Assembly (NCBI RefSeq): GCF_000987955.1
Contig: NZ_LAZU01000036.1
Coordinates: 248,001 to 312,000 of the forward strand
From: Paenibacillus sp. DMB20
GTDB lineage: Bacteria > Bacillota > Bacilli > Paenibacillales > Paenibacillaceae
Length of the DNA stretch: 64,000 bases
Direction: 5' to 3'
The translations under genes and the position numbers were made by a program. The notes below the pieces were generated by a model. It did not search any database, was not told the origin of the DNA, and saw nothing but the letters and a program-made list of their open reading frames with translations. Below are positions 27,851-37,176 of the stretch, in pieces. Numbering within the stretch: position 1 is the first letter of the stretch; each line of letters begins with the position of its first letter.

Positions 27851-28449
27851 TGGCACAATCCCATGTGCAGGAGTCCCGCCATGACCATCCGGATATGGAG
27901 GAGGTACGGACATTCGGTTTCTGGATCTATTTAATGACCGATGTCATCATTTTCGGAACTTTATTTGCAACGTACATCGTCCTTCGGCATAACACCGATG
28001 GAGGACCGGGAGCTGCCGATCTGTTCCAGATAAACGGCATTATTGCAAGTACTTTTATATTGCTGACGAGCAGTTATACTTGCGGGCTCGCCGTGCTGGC
28101 CATGCATAAAAAGAAAGTAAGAGCCCTGCTAAGCTGGCTCGGCGTTACCGCACTGCTCGGTGCCGTTTTTCTCGGTCTAGAAATCACCGAATTCGTTCAT
28201 TTGACGGATGAAGGTGCCTCGATTGGCACGAGTGCGTTTCTATCGGCGTTCTTCACATTGGTGGGTACGCACGGTATCCATGTATTGTTTGGACTGGTGT
28301 GGATTGTTGCATTAATCATTCAGTTGTCCAGAAGAGGCATTACGCCGGTAACGACGCGGAAAGTCAATATCATTAGCCTTTTCTGGCATTTCCTTGATGT
28401 TGTTTGGATATTCGTGTTCACGATCGTGTACTTAATGGGGGTGAGCTAA
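27850..28449 (+). CDS. qoxC: Quinol oxidase subunit III
   Basis: 199 residues with five membrane helices, the short bacterial form of subunit III. The N-end is cytoplasmic and His-rich, then FGFWIYLMTDVIIFGTLFA begins helix 1. FLSAFFTLVGTHGIHVLFGL, with its conserved Gly-Thr-His, and LFWHFLDVVWIFVF near the end are family marks. It stabilises subunit I and may help proton supply. The start shares bases with the end of qoxB, and GGAGGGTG lies within the qoxB end, so the genes are translated together. Confidence 0.95.
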   Translation: MAQSHVQESRHDHPDMEEVRTFGFWIYLMTDVIIFGTLFATYIVLRHNTDGGPGAADLFQINGIIASTFILLTSSYTCGLAVLAMHKKKVRALLSWLGVTALLGAVFLGLEITEFVHLTDEGASIGTSAFLSAFFTLVGTHGIHVLFGLVWIVALIIQLSRRGITPVTTRKVNIISLFWHFLDVVWIFVFTIVYLMGVS

Positions 28450-28450
28450 C

Positions 28451-28777
28451 ATGACGGATTTGAACTCGGCTCATGCACAGGAGGAGCATCATGGTTCCTT
28501 TAAATCGTATACGATCGGGTTTATCTGCTCCTTGATTTTAACGGCGATTCCGGTTGCGATGGTCATGAACGAATGGCTTCAGGGTACCATGTTGTCGATC
28601 GTGCTGATGATAGCCGCCGTAATGCAGCTGTTCGTTCAATTATTGTTCTTCATGCATTTACGGGAGGAAAAGAACCCCCGCTACAATTTGATCTCCTTGA
28701 TTCTGGGTCTGGTGATTTTGGTCGTTATTGTCGCTGGATCGATATGGATCATGCTTAACAACATGGTGGCTGTATGA
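28451..28777 (+). CDS. qoxD: Quinol oxidase subunit IV
   Basis: 108 residues with three membrane helices. The N-end carries charged His residues (QEEHHGSFKSYTIGF), then hydrophobic segments at about 20-40, 47-68 and 80-102. The middle one ends FFMHLREEKNPRYN, a mark of QoxD/CyoD. This subunit assists assembly of the CuB centre in other bacteria. One base separates it from qoxC, and its stop overlaps the start of the heme O synthase gene. Confidence 0.93.
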   Translation: MTDLNSAHAQEEHHGSFKSYTIGFICSLILTAIPVAMVMNEWLQGTMLSIVLMIAAVMQLFVQLLFFMHLREEKNPRYNLISLILGLVILVVIVAGSIWIMLNNMVAV

Positions 28778-29640
28778 AAAAAAAGAGCATGTTGGCGGAT
28801 TGGCTGCACTTAACCAAACCGCGCATCCTTCAGCTTAATCTCATTGCCGCCTTCGGAGGCTTCTGGTTGGCCTCCGAAGGCGGAATAAACGGAAGTTTAC
28901 TGCTATGGACGCTGATCGGGACAACCCTGACGATGTCATCCGCCTGCGTTTTTAACAATGTGTGGGATTATAAACTGGACCGCAAGATGGATCGAACGAA
29001 AGTCAGACCTCTGGCAGAAGGGCGAATAAAGCGATCGCATGCTGTCTTGTGTGCCCTTGTGCTCGGTATCGCAGGAGAAACCATATTGTTTTGGAAGGCC
29101 AATGTGCTATGCGGCTTACTAGGGTTGCTCGGCATGCTCGTCTATATTGTTGTTTATACGATGTGGTTGAAAAGAACATCGACCTGGAGTACGGCCGTCG
29201 GTGGTATTTCGGGCGCAATGCCGCCCGTTATCGGTTATTGTGCAATCACGAACCGACTGGATTTAGGAGCTTTTCTCTTATTTTGCCTGTTGTTTTTGTG
29301 GCAGCCGGCACATTTCTGGTCCCTTGCCATACGACGGGTGGATGAGTATACAGCCGCCGGATTTCCGCTTTTGCCTGTAAGAAAAGGGGTCAGACGCACG
29401 AATTTGCAGATGATTCCTTATGTCGCGCTTCTGCTACCGACGGTTATTCTTATGTTTTTATATGATTATTCGGGTATTGTATTCCTGACCGTATCTTTGT
29501 TTGGAAGTTTGCTTTGGTTATGGCATACCGTTCGTGGTATTACGAAGTTCCAAAATGAGCGGTGGGCTAAAACGAATTTTTTGATTTCGGTAAATTACTT
29601 GATGATAGTGTTTGTCACGATGATCTTGGATAACGCTTGA
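28774..29640 (+). CDS. ctaB: Protoheme IX farnesyltransferase (heme O synthase)
   Basis: 288-residue membrane prenyltransferase of the UbiA family. It adds a farnesyl group to heme B, giving heme O, which CtaA turns into heme A. The first Asp-rich motif is NNVWDYKLDRKMD, with RPLAEGRI after it. The second conserved region, FLWQPAHFWSLAIRRVDEY, is typical of CyoE/CtaB. About eight helices are visible. The start overlaps the qoxD stop by four bases. Its presence inside the oxidase operon shows that cofactor and enzyme are made together. Confidence 0.95.
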   Translation: MKKKSMLADWLHLTKPRILQLNLIAAFGGFWLASEGGINGSLLLWTLIGTTLTMSSACVFNNVWDYKLDRKMDRTKVRPLAEGRIKRSHAVLCALVLGIAGETILFWKANVLCGLLGLLGMLVYIVVYTMWLKRTSTWSTAVGGISGAMPPVIGYCAITNRLDLGAFLLFCLLFLWQPAHFWSLAIRRVDEYTAAGFPLLPVRKGVRRTNLQMIPYVALLLPTVILMFLYDYSGIVFLTVSLFGSLLWLWHTVRGITKFQNERWAKTNFLISVNYLMIVFVTMILDNA

Positions 29641-29700
29641 AAGGCATTTTAAATCTAATATAACCATTCCTGATTTTTAAGGGGAGAGGAGAGTGAGCCA

Positions 29701-30039
29701 GTGAGGAGAATACTCGGCTTGTTCATGGCCGTTCTGGCAGTAATCTTCCTTGGCGCCTGCAACCCGAAAGCGGTGGATGAGCCGGCACTTCAGGCGACGA
29801 TTTCGTCTCCCGAAGATGAAGAGGCTGCAGCATTGTACAGAAGTCAATGCATTTCCTGCCATGCCGCCGACTTAAGCGGCAAAGTAGGGCCAAACCTGCA
29901 AAATATCGGCTCGAACATAACCGAGGAAAAAATCAACGAAATCATCCGGGATGGCTCGAAGGGCATGCCTTCTTTTAATAAGCTGTTAGAGGACAACGAG
30001 ATTCAGATTTTAGTTCAATGGCTGGCCAAAATGAAGTAA
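29701..30039 (+). CDS. Membrane-anchored c-type cytochrome lipoprotein (cytochrome c-551 like)
   Basis: 112 residues. A lipoprotein signal with lipobox LGAC is followed by a short linker and one cytochrome c domain. Heme attaches at CISCH, and the Met ligand is probably in KGMPSF. The form is like CccB and YvjB-type c-551 proteins of Bacillus: small, anchored by lipid and working outside. The GTG start follows GGGGAGAGGAG. It lies in the quinol oxidase operon although that enzyme lacks CuA, so its electron partner is open. The Sco gene is 13 bases downstream. Confidence 0.9.
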   Translation: MRRILGLFMAVLAVIFLGACNPKAVDEPALQATISSPEDEEAAALYRSQCISCHAADLSGKVGPNLQNIGSNITEEKINEIIRDGSKGMPSFNKLLEDNEIQILVQWLAKMK

Positions 30040-30052
30040 GGAGGAGTATGAT

Positions 30053-30628
30053 TTGAGAATTTTTGCTTTAGCCGGACTGCTTGTAATGATTCTGGGAATC
30101 GCAACGGCCTGCGGCAATTCCAAACCCAATCAGCTAAACATCCCGGTCGAACCTTTTGAATTTATCAATCAGGATGAAGAGATCGTTTCGTTGTCCGATT
30201 TAAGCGGTAAAGTATGGATTGCGGATTTTGTCTTCACGCATTGCATTACGGTGTGCCCGACGATGACAGCCAATATGGCGGAGCTTCAGAAGAGATTGAA
30301 AAAAGCGGGGGCAGAGGCTGAACTGGTTTCATTCTCCGTCGATCCGGAGCGTGATGACCCTGCGGCATTGAAAAGCTATTTGGAAAAGTTTGATGCTGAG
30401 TTTTCGAATTGGCATGCCTTAACCGGTTACGAATACGAAGAGATAAAGTCGTTCGTTCTGAAATCTTTTAAGTCGCCCCTTGTTGTGGATGCCGCTTCAG
30501 AGCAAGTGATACACGGTACTTCTTTTTACCTTGTCGACCAATCCGGAACGGTTGTCGCCAAGTATGACGGGACCACGGATACTCCATACGACAAAATCAT
30601 TAAAGACGTGAAAGCTTTGCAACGATAA
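30053..30628 (+). CDS. SCO1/SenC family copper chaperone or thiol reductase lipoprotein
   Basis: 191 residues: a lipoprotein signal (GIATAC), then a thioredoxin-like domain. The copper or redox pair is CITVCP at about residues 65-69, with the conserved His in IHGTSFYL near 158. This is the full Sco set (CxxxC plus His). In Bacillus subtilis, Sco (YpmQ) is needed to build the CuA centre of cytochrome c oxidase but not of the quinol oxidase. The TTG start has AAGGAGGAG upstream. It is the last gene of the oxidase operon and is followed by a terminator. Confidence 0.93.
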   Translation: MRIFALAGLLVMILGIATACGNSKPNQLNIPVEPFEFINQDEEIVSLSDLSGKVWIADFVFTHCITVCPTMTANMAELQKRLKKAGAEAELVSFSVDPERDDPAALKSYLEKFDAEFSNWHALTGYEYEEIKSFVLKSFKSPLVVDAASEQVIHGTSFYLVDQSGTVVAKYDGTTDTPYDKIIKDVKALQR

Positions 30629-30652
30629 ACCGGAAGGGAAATATAAAACAAT

Positions 30653-30707
30653 CAAGGTGCATGGTAAAGATTCTGGACGTCACAAAATCTTATCACGCAC
30701 CTTTTTT
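30653..30707. terminator. Terminator between the oxidase operon and mocR
   Basis: AAGGTGC pairs with GCACCTT around a loop with an inner AAGATT/AATCTT pairing, then T6. It can serve both convergent units. Confidence 0.75.
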
Positions 30708-30746
30708 AGTGGTCAATCGAACAGCTTAAGCACAGGAGCAATTATC

Positions 30747-32191
30747 TTACGGTCCTTCATCTAATATCGATCGAAGCGCTTCCGCGAATTTGGCTGTGCC
30801 GACAAGAATATCTTCGGTTCTGGCACGGGCATAGGTAAACCGCACATAACCGGAAGCCGATCCGTACACGCTTCCAGGCACGAAGATGACCCCTCTTTGA
30901 ATCGCGGCATCAAGTAACTTGGCGTCATTCACCTCAGGCACGATTTTACACCACAAATGCAGCCCTCCCTCAGGAACGGGGAACTCCACAAGCTCCGGCA
31001 TTTCATGTTGAATGGCCTCGATGATCAAATCCCGCTTGTAAAGCAGCGTTGACCGCAGCCGATCCATATGGGGATCGAAATACGGGGAATTCAGGAAACT
31101 GGCGGCAACCTTTTGCGGTACAACGCTAAGCCCGAAATCCATCTGCTGTCTGGCATCCGCCAGCCTCTCGACCACGGAATGGGGTGCCACCATCCATCCG
31201 ACGCGCAATCCGGATGCGGCAATTTTCGAAAAAGAGCCGATATAAAGCACGGACCCGATCGTATCCAACGATTTTAAAGGTGTAGGAGGCGTGCCCTTAT
31301 AAGCGGTTAAACTAAAAGGGTCGTCCTCTACGATAGGGAGGCCAAGTTCGCTGGCAATATCAAGCAGTTGTTTTTTTCTCTCACTGGCTAATAGAGCGCC
31401 TGTCGGATTCTGAAAGTTCGGATTGATAAACAGCATTTTGATTTTATGCTTTTTGAACAGGGAACGTATTTCCTCAGGCTGCACGCCGTGTTCATCAACG
31501 GGAAGCCTGAACAACCGAAGGCCTGCCGACTGGAACATGGGCAGCGAGTAACAGTAAGACGGATCCTCAATGGCAACGGCATCGCCCGGAGACAACAAAC
31601 ATTGGGTGATCAGGTATAAAGATTGCTGCGAACCGGATGTAATCAAGATGGACGATTCCGTCGCCTGGATGCCGCGATACTTTTTAAGAAATGCAACCAA
31701 GGCCTGTCTAAGAGGCATATATCCTTGGGGGTTGTCATAACCGAAATAGGATGTATACTGTTTTTCGTTCATGATGGCATTGATCTCGTCAATCGGTGCC
31801 AAGTCTCCGGCGAGCTCGCGCTGGCAAAATCAATGATGGACGGATCCTGCTCCAGAGCCACCCGAATCCGGCGCAAAAAGGGCAGGTTAGGCAGGAAGTT
31901 TCCGCCTTCCGCATAACGATGCCAATTGGGCGTATGTTTGGGGGTGGCTCCCCATTTCGTTTTGCTGACTCTCGTTCCGCTTCCCGATCTGCTTTCTATA
32001 ATTCCTAGCGAACGTAGCTCAGCATAAGCCAGAACCACGGTACTCCGGTTGACTCCCAATTGTTCTGCCAATTTTCGTTCGGAAGGAAGCAAACTTCCTG
32101 GTGGAAACTCTCCATAGGATATTCTTTGTTCGAGATCGTCCGCGATTTGTTGATAAAGAGGCTGATTGCTTCCGCGATCAGGTTTCCACAC
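30747..32191 (-). CDS. MocR/GntR-type regulator with aminotransferase domain (frameshifted)
   Basis: Fusion of a GntR winged helix (PLYQQIADDLEQRISYGEFP, then LPSERKLAEQLGVNRSTVVLAY) with a fold-type I aminotransferase domain that binds PLP as a sensor. The PLP Lys lies in IGSFSKIAASGLRVGW. The two parts are in different frames, broken near 31826; one added base gives DFASGELAGDLAPIDEI and a single protein of about 482 residues. The GTG at 32191 is used because GGAAAGGGTG precedes it and it gives the usual WKPDRGS start. The gene is divergent from the Eis-like acetyltransferase gene 260 bases away, a usual place for a target gene. The ligand is unknown. Confidence 0.88.
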
Positions 32192-32451
32192 GTTTTTCAC
32201 CCTTTCCACATGTATATAGAGCGAATAAAATCTATGATTTTTATCATAACACCCTTCCTTTTTGCTGAAACCCGATTATGTATCATTTATATGACAAATA
32301 TGGATCTATCCGTTGGGAATAACGCCAAAGGTAATGGAAGGTTCATTTCATGCTGTTTTCTTGTTTGTAGCGCATGGCGATTGTGATAAAATGGAGAAAT
32401 CATGCAGCAATGTCTCATCATCCAGACCCCAAACTATGAAGAGGTGAAATT

Positions 32452-33624
32452 ATGGAAATCAGACAGTTAAAGCCGGACGAATTTGACGCTAGCACGAAAT
32501 TATCCGAATATGCTTTTCAATATACTATGACTCCGGAGCAAAAAGAAACCAGCAAAGCGCATTTCGAGCCTGAACGATTCTGGGGGATTTTTGAGGGAGA
32601 AGAACTGCAAGCGAAACTGACCATTCTCCCTTTTCAAGTTTACCTGCAAGGCGGGATTTTGGATATGGGCGGCATTGCGGGAGTGGCAACTTGGCCGGAG
32701 AACCGCAGAAAGGGGCATGTATCCACACTCCTTAAACATGCGCTTCAAGAAATGAAGAACAAGGGACAGACGCTATCCTTCCTGCATCCGTTTTCGATCC
32801 CGTTTTACCGTAAATTCGGATGGGAGCTATACGCAGAGTATAAAAAATACACGATCCCCGTAAAAAGCTTTCCGCCCAAAGTGGATGTGCCGGGAAAGGT
32901 TACCAGAGACGTAACGGACATCCCTACGCTCGATTCGATGTACCAATCCTTTGCAGGCCGATATAACGGTACCCTTGTGCGGGACGAAGCCTGGTGGAAA
33001 CGATCCGTTCTGCAGGAATACGGGTACAGTGCCGTTTATTATTCGGCCGAAGGCGAACCGCAAGGTTATGTGCTGTATAAGCTTCAAGATAAAAAACTGG
33101 TATGCGACGAATTCGTATATCTGAACGAAGAAGCGCGGAGTGCGCTGTGGACCTTTTTCGGAAACCATGACTCCCGCATTGAACAAGTGGAGTTGACCAT
33201 GGTGCCGGGAGATGACCAGTTGCCCTTTATGCTGCCCGATCCGCGCGTAACCCAGGAAATCGTCCCATATTTTATGGCACGAATTGTAGATTTAAAATCC
33301 TTTATGGAACAATATTCCTTTACGGCGAATAGAGAGGCTGAACTAACGATCCAAGTAAAGGATACGGCAGCTCCATGGAATGAGGGATTGTGGAAGCTGG
33401 GCGTTAACGGGCAGGGAAAGGCGGACGTGGTTCAACTGCCTTCAACCGGCGCAGCTTCATCCGATCTGTCAACGGATATTCAGACGCTTTCCGCGCTGTT
33501 TATGGGTTATAAACGCCCTCAAGAATTATACCGAATGAAACGCCTTGACGGTGATCCCGTGAAAGCGGCGCTGCTAGAATCCATGATTCCGGCGGGACAA
33601 TCCTTGCTTATGGACTTTTTCTGA
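32452..33624 (+). CDS. Eis-family GNAT N-acetyltransferase with SCP2-like C-end
   Basis: 390 residues in the three-part Eis arrangement: a GNAT domain (about 1-145), a second GNAT-like domain (to about 285), and an SCP2-like C-domain ending MDFF, where the free C-terminal carboxylate can take part in catalysis. The acetyl-CoA loop is VATWPENRRKGHVSTLL. Relatives acetylate amines of aminoglycosides or proteins. The ATG follows GAGGTG at good spacing. The frame is intact, unlike the divergent MocR gene. Substrate is unknown; resistance is possible but not shown. Confidence 0.9.
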   Translation: MEIRQLKPDEFDASTKLSEYAFQYTMTPEQKETSKAHFEPERFWGIFEGEELQAKLTILPFQVYLQGGILDMGGIAGVATWPENRRKGHVSTLLKHALQEMKNKGQTLSFLHPFSIPFYRKFGWELYAEYKKYTIPVKSFPPKVDVPGKVTRDVTDIPTLDSMYQSFAGRYNGTLVRDEAWWKRSVLQEYGYSAVYYSAEGEPQGYVLYKLQDKKLVCDEFVYLNEEARSALWTFFGNHDSRIEQVELTMVPGDDQLPFMLPDPRVTQEIVPYFMARIVDLKSFMEQYSFTANREAELTIQVKDTAAPWNEGLWKLGVNGQGKADVVQLPSTGAASSDLSTDIQTLSALFMGYKRPQELYRMKRLDGDPVKAALLESMIPAGQSLLMDFF

Positions 33625-33724
33625 GCAGCGAATAAACCTCGCTATGGATTTCTGGGAGTCCTGGTGACGGGGGCGCTTTCCGGCCGTGACAACCTTACAT
33701 ATGAAAACAGATCAATGCCTTTGG

Positions 33725-34660
33725 CTAATCGCGGCCAGTGTTCCCCGAAGTACTTGGAACGACTTTTTTGTTAAATGCGAGTAATATCATCATCCCTATG
33801 ATACAAGCGGTACCCAGCCATTGGTAGAATCCGAAAGGCTCTTTTAACCAAGTTACCGCCGTGACAATGGCTGCCAGCGGTTCCAAACTGCCCAATAGAC
33901 TTGTTTCCTTGGGAGATAAACTTTGGAGACTTTCAATATAAAACCAGAAGGCAATCATGGTACCGAAGAGGATAATGAAGGCCAAGTATAAATAAACTTC
34001 CGGTTTCAAACTTGAGATGTCCTGTTTCCAGACGGGATGGACAAAGTTCAATGCGGTACCGCCGATCATCATAGCCCAGCCCACAATGACCAGCGAATCG
34101 TATTGCTTTAGCAGAGGAACGGCATACAACGTATAGAAGGCCAACGCTATGCCGGAAAGAATCCCCCATACGATGGCCGGAGCCGGCACCGACAACTTGG
34201 AGACCGATCCGTTGGTTAACAGGAAGAAGCAGCCCGCTAAAGCAAGGGAAACGGTTAGCATGTCCTGCCGGGCAAAAACAGCTTGTTTTCTCAATATCAA
34301 ATAAATGATGATCATTACGGGAGCCAAATATTGCAATAATGTCGCAACGGCCGAATTGCCATGCTTAATGGATGCCATATACGTGTACTGAACCGCTAAC
34401 ATACCGAGCAGGCCGAAGATCAGCAGTTGCACGGCATTTCTTTTATTTTTCCATACACCGAATATCTGGGAACGGTCTTTTGCAAAAAATTGAACGGTTA
34501 GGAGCAAAAGACCCGCCACCAGCAAACGCAACGTTACGAGCCAACTGACATCGACGGCATATTGCTGAAAGAGTTTTTGTGCCGCTGTACCTCCAACACC
34601 CCAACATACAGCGCCCGTTGTAACGAGGATTAATCCGGTTTTTCTTGCAGGTTTCTTCAT
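33725..34660 (-). CDS. EamA-family drug/metabolite transporter
   Basis: 311 residues with ten membrane helices in two EamA repeats. The first begins GLILVTTGAVCWGVGGTAAQ; the second ends with the SLLGSLEPLAAIVTAVTW signature. Charged residues are mainly at the cytoplasmic C-end (NKKVVPSTSGNTGRD). Such proteins export metabolites or amino acid-like compounds. The ATG follows GTGGAGAG. It is divergent from an AraC-type regulator about 100 bases away, which probably controls it. Substrate is not known. Confidence 0.9.
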   Translation of the reverse strand: MKKPARKTGLILVTTGAVCWGVGGTAAQKLFQQYAVDVSWLVTLRLLVAGLLLLTVQFFAKDRSQIFGVWKNKRNAVQLLIFGLLGMLAVQYTYMASIKHGNSAVATLLQYLAPVMIIIYLILRKQAVFARQDMLTVSLALAGCFFLLTNGSVSKLSVPAPAIVWGILSGIALAFYTLYAVPLLKQYDSLVIVGWAMMIGGTALNFVHPVWKQDISSLKPEVYLYLAFIILFGTMIAFWFYIESLQSLSPKETSLLGSLEPLAAIVTAVTWLKEPFGFYQWLGTACIIGMMILLAFNKKVVPSTSGNTGRD

Positions 34661-34680
34661 GGTTGACTCTCCACTTCAAT

Positions 34681-34764
34681 ATAATTATAGTACTATACTA
34701 AGCGGTCATTCTATTTTAAAATACAAAAATCGAATGGAAAAGTATAAATATATTGAGGTGGCAT
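34681..34764. promoter_or_regulatory. Divergent promoter region with palindrome
   Basis: ATAGTACTAT at 34687-34696 is a perfect 10-base palindrome. Read on the minus strand it overlaps TATAAT, a candidate -10 for the transporter gene. The AraC-type regulator may bind here; that is inference. Confidence 0.4.
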
Positions 34765-35658
34765 GTGCAAATCAAAGATTTTAAAATTGATCATGACTTG
34801 AAAGAGCTGACCGAACACCGTACGGTTGCGCTGCCTTTGGCATGTTACGAAACCCAGATCAACCGTAATATAAACGGCTATATCCCGCTCCACTGGCATG
34901 ATGAAATACAATTTATTCTGATTGTAGAAGGGGAAGCGGTTTTTCAAATCAACGATGAGGAGGTATATCTCGAAAAAGGGGAGGGGCTGTTCATAAACAG
35001 CGGCTGCCTGCATATGGCAAAAGACCATAACCGATCGGGTTGCGTATATATTTGTTTGAACGTTTCTCCTGATTTCATTTTGCCTCAAGCGCTGTATGCC
35101 ACCCATGTTTATCCCTACGTACATGCAACCAATCTAACTCACTTGCTCCTGGATCCCAACGAGAATTGGGGAAGAAACATATTATCGGCCATTCAGGAGA
35201 TCAGCCACAACATTAAACAACAATCAACATTATATGAAATCGAGATCATGAACCAGCTAACTATAATATGGAAAAATTTAGCCGCGAATGGGTTTCCTTT
35301 AAAGTATGATCACGCCAAAATGATGAAGAGTCACCGAATGAAGCAGATGCTGCATTGGATACATCAGAATTATGCCGAGAAAATCCTGTTGGAAGATATA
35401 GCACGAGTCGGCCAATTGAGCCGTTCGGAAACCTGCCGGTATTTCAAACAGTTTCTAAAGACGACGCCGTTAAATTACGTCATCGAGTATCGTATTCAAA
35501 AAAGCCTGAACCTGCTTCAAGATCCTGAAATTAACGTTACCGAAGCGGCCTACCAAATCGGATTTAACAGCACCAGCTATTTCATAAATAAATTTAGAAG
35601 TATCATGGGCATGACGCCGCTGGCATACAAGAAAAATCAACGACATACAAATGAATGA
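34765..35658 (+). CDS. AraC-family regulator with cupin sensor domain
   Basis: 297 residues. The N-terminal cupin-like domain (about 20-110) has the PLHWHDEIQFILIVEGEA strand pattern and its His ligands. The C-terminal double HTH (about 195-290) reads ILLEDIARVGQLSRSETCRYF and then VTEAAYQIGFNSTSYFINKFR. It is cytoplasmic. The GTG at 34765 follows GAGGTGG; a TTG at 34753 lies before that site. The gene diverges from the EamA transporter gene and probably switches it in response to a small ligand. MFS gene 35738 is 80 bases downstream and may be under the same control. Confidence 0.9.
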   Translation: MQIKDFKIDHDLKELTEHRTVALPLACYETQINRNINGYIPLHWHDEIQFILIVEGEAVFQINDEEVYLEKGEGLFINSGCLHMAKDHNRSGCVYICLNVSPDFILPQALYATHVYPYVHATNLTHLLLDPNENWGRNILSAIQEISHNIKQQSTLYEIEIMNQLTIIWKNLAANGFPLKYDHAKMMKSHRMKQMLHWIHQNYAEKILLEDIARVGQLSRSETCRYFKQFLKTTPLNYVIEYRIQKSLNLLQDPEINVTEAAYQIGFNSTSYFINKFRSIMGMTPLAYKKNQRHTNE

Positions 35659-35737
35659 TATTCTTATCCGAAAGAAGAAACTGAAGCCGGATACTTACCT
35701 GGAGTCGGTCCCTTCACCATAAAGGTGGTTATAAAGC

Positions 35738-37036
35738 TTGTTGGAATATAATGTAAAAGAAAAAGTGAACGGGCGAAAAGAAACGCTGCAAAAATACGTC
35801 GATTCTACGGAAAAGCAGCGGCAGCTCTATCAAAAAACCTTGATGATCGTGGTCCTTTCCCAAATCCTAGGCGGAGCCGGGCTTGCTGCAGGGATAACCG
35901 TCGGTGCTCTTCTTGCCCAGGACATGATCGGTACGGACAGCTATGCGGGGATTCCTGCGGCGCTGATCACGCTCGGTTCTGCCGCCGCAGCATTTCTGGT
36001 AGGGCGGCTTTCTCAACGTTTCGGCCGACGAGCGGGCTTGGCATCGGGTTTTTTGGCCGGGGGCATCGGCGCCTTCGGTATCGTATTTGCGGCAGTCGCC
36101 GATCATCTGCCGTTGCTGTATGTTTCGCTGCTCGTCTATGGCGCCGGCATGGCCACAAACTTGCAAGCGCGCTATGCCGGCACCGACTTGGCCCAACCTA
36201 ATCAGCGGGCAAGGGCGGTCAGCATGGCCATGGTATCCACTACGTTTGGCGCGGTAGCGGGCCCCAATCTGGTGGATGTGATGGGACGGTTCGCGGCGTC
36301 CATAGGCGTTCCCGCATTGGCGGGTCCGTTCATTCTGGCGGGGGCAGCTTTCACCCTTGCCGGACTGGTGCTCCTGGCTTGGCTTCGCCCGGATCCATTC
36401 ATCGTTGCAAAAGCCATCGCGGAAGCGCAGAAGACAGACCAGGTCAAGGTCTCAGAATCAAGCAGTACCGGAACAGCAATGAGCAACAGGGGGATTATCG
36501 TCGGGACAACCGTCATGGTTTTGACTCAAATCGTCATGATCGCGATCATGACGATGACACCGGTCCACATGAAGCATCACGGACACAGTTTACGCGAGGT
36601 AGGGCTTGTCATCGGCATTCATATCGCTGCCATGTATCTCCCTTCCCTTGTGACCGGCGTCCTTGTAGATAAGCTCGGACGAACGATCATGTCGTATGCC
36701 TCAGGCATTACGCTGCTTTTGGCAGGAATCCTGGCCGCTTGGGCACCGCCCGATTCAATGGCGGCGCTTATCGCTGCGCTGGCGCTGCTCGGAATCGGTT
36801 GGAACTTTGGTTTGATCAGCGGCACCGCGCAGATCATTGATGCAACGCCTGAACACATTCGAGCGAAAACGCAGGGGACCGTTGATGTTCTGGTTGCATT
36901 GGCAGGCGCTTCGGGCGGCGCATTGTCCGGGATGGTTGTTGCGAATTCCAGCTTTGCTGTCCTCTCCATTACTGGAGGCCTCAGTTCCTTGCTGCTTATC
37001 CCGGTCGTCCTCTGGTCGCGCAGCAAACGCAGTTAG
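35738..37036 (+). CDS. MFS transporter, drug-export type
   Basis: 432 residues with twelve membrane helices and a charged N-end of about 30 residues. The loop 2-3 motif is GRLSQRFGRRAGLASG, with the related GVLVDKLGRTIMSY between helices 8 and 9. The long middle loop contains many Ser and Thr. It resembles YdeG-type MFS proteins of Bacillus. The start is the TTG at 35738 after AAAGGTGG. The gene is in line with the AraC-type regulator before it and closed by a bidirectional terminator. Substrate is unknown. Confidence 0.87.
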   Translation: MLEYNVKEKVNGRKETLQKYVDSTEKQRQLYQKTLMIVVLSQILGGAGLAAGITVGALLAQDMIGTDSYAGIPAALITLGSAAAAFLVGRLSQRFGRRAGLASGFLAGGIGAFGIVFAAVADHLPLLYVSLLVYGAGMATNLQARYAGTDLAQPNQRARAVSMAMVSTTFGAVAGPNLVDVMGRFAASIGVPALAGPFILAGAAFTLAGLVLLAWLRPDPFIVAKAIAEAQKTDQVKVSESSSTGTAMSNRGIIVGTTVMVLTQIVMIAIMTMTPVHMKHHGHSLREVGLVIGIHIAAMYLPSLVTGVLVDKLGRTIMSYASGITLLLAGILAAWAPPDSMAALIAALALLGIGWNFGLISGTAQIIDATPEHIRAKTQGTVDVLVALAGASGGALSGMVVANSSFAVLSITGGLSSLLLIPVVLWSRSKRS

Positions 37037-37061
37037 GATCGTTATGATTTCGTTAATCATG

Positions 37062-37107
37062 AAAAGTAAGCCGGACCTCAATTGATCGAGGCACGGCTTA
37101 CTTTTTT
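37062..37107. terminator. Bidirectional terminator
   Basis: AAAAGTAAGCCG pairs with CGGCTTACTTTT, inner CCTC/GAGG pairing, with A- and T-runs on the two sides. It lies between the convergent MFS and GNAT genes. Confidence 0.88.
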
Positions 37108-37176
37108 GTCGGCTATGTATGTCATGACTATAGCATAGGCATAACGCATTAGGCTTTTGGCTTATCCCGAAGGGAT

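Noticed and set aside
24911..28777. Reading of the oxidase as cytochrome c oxidase CtaCDEF
   Set aside because: Subunit II has no CuA Cys pair; the SGANFTG stretch is that of quinol oxidases.
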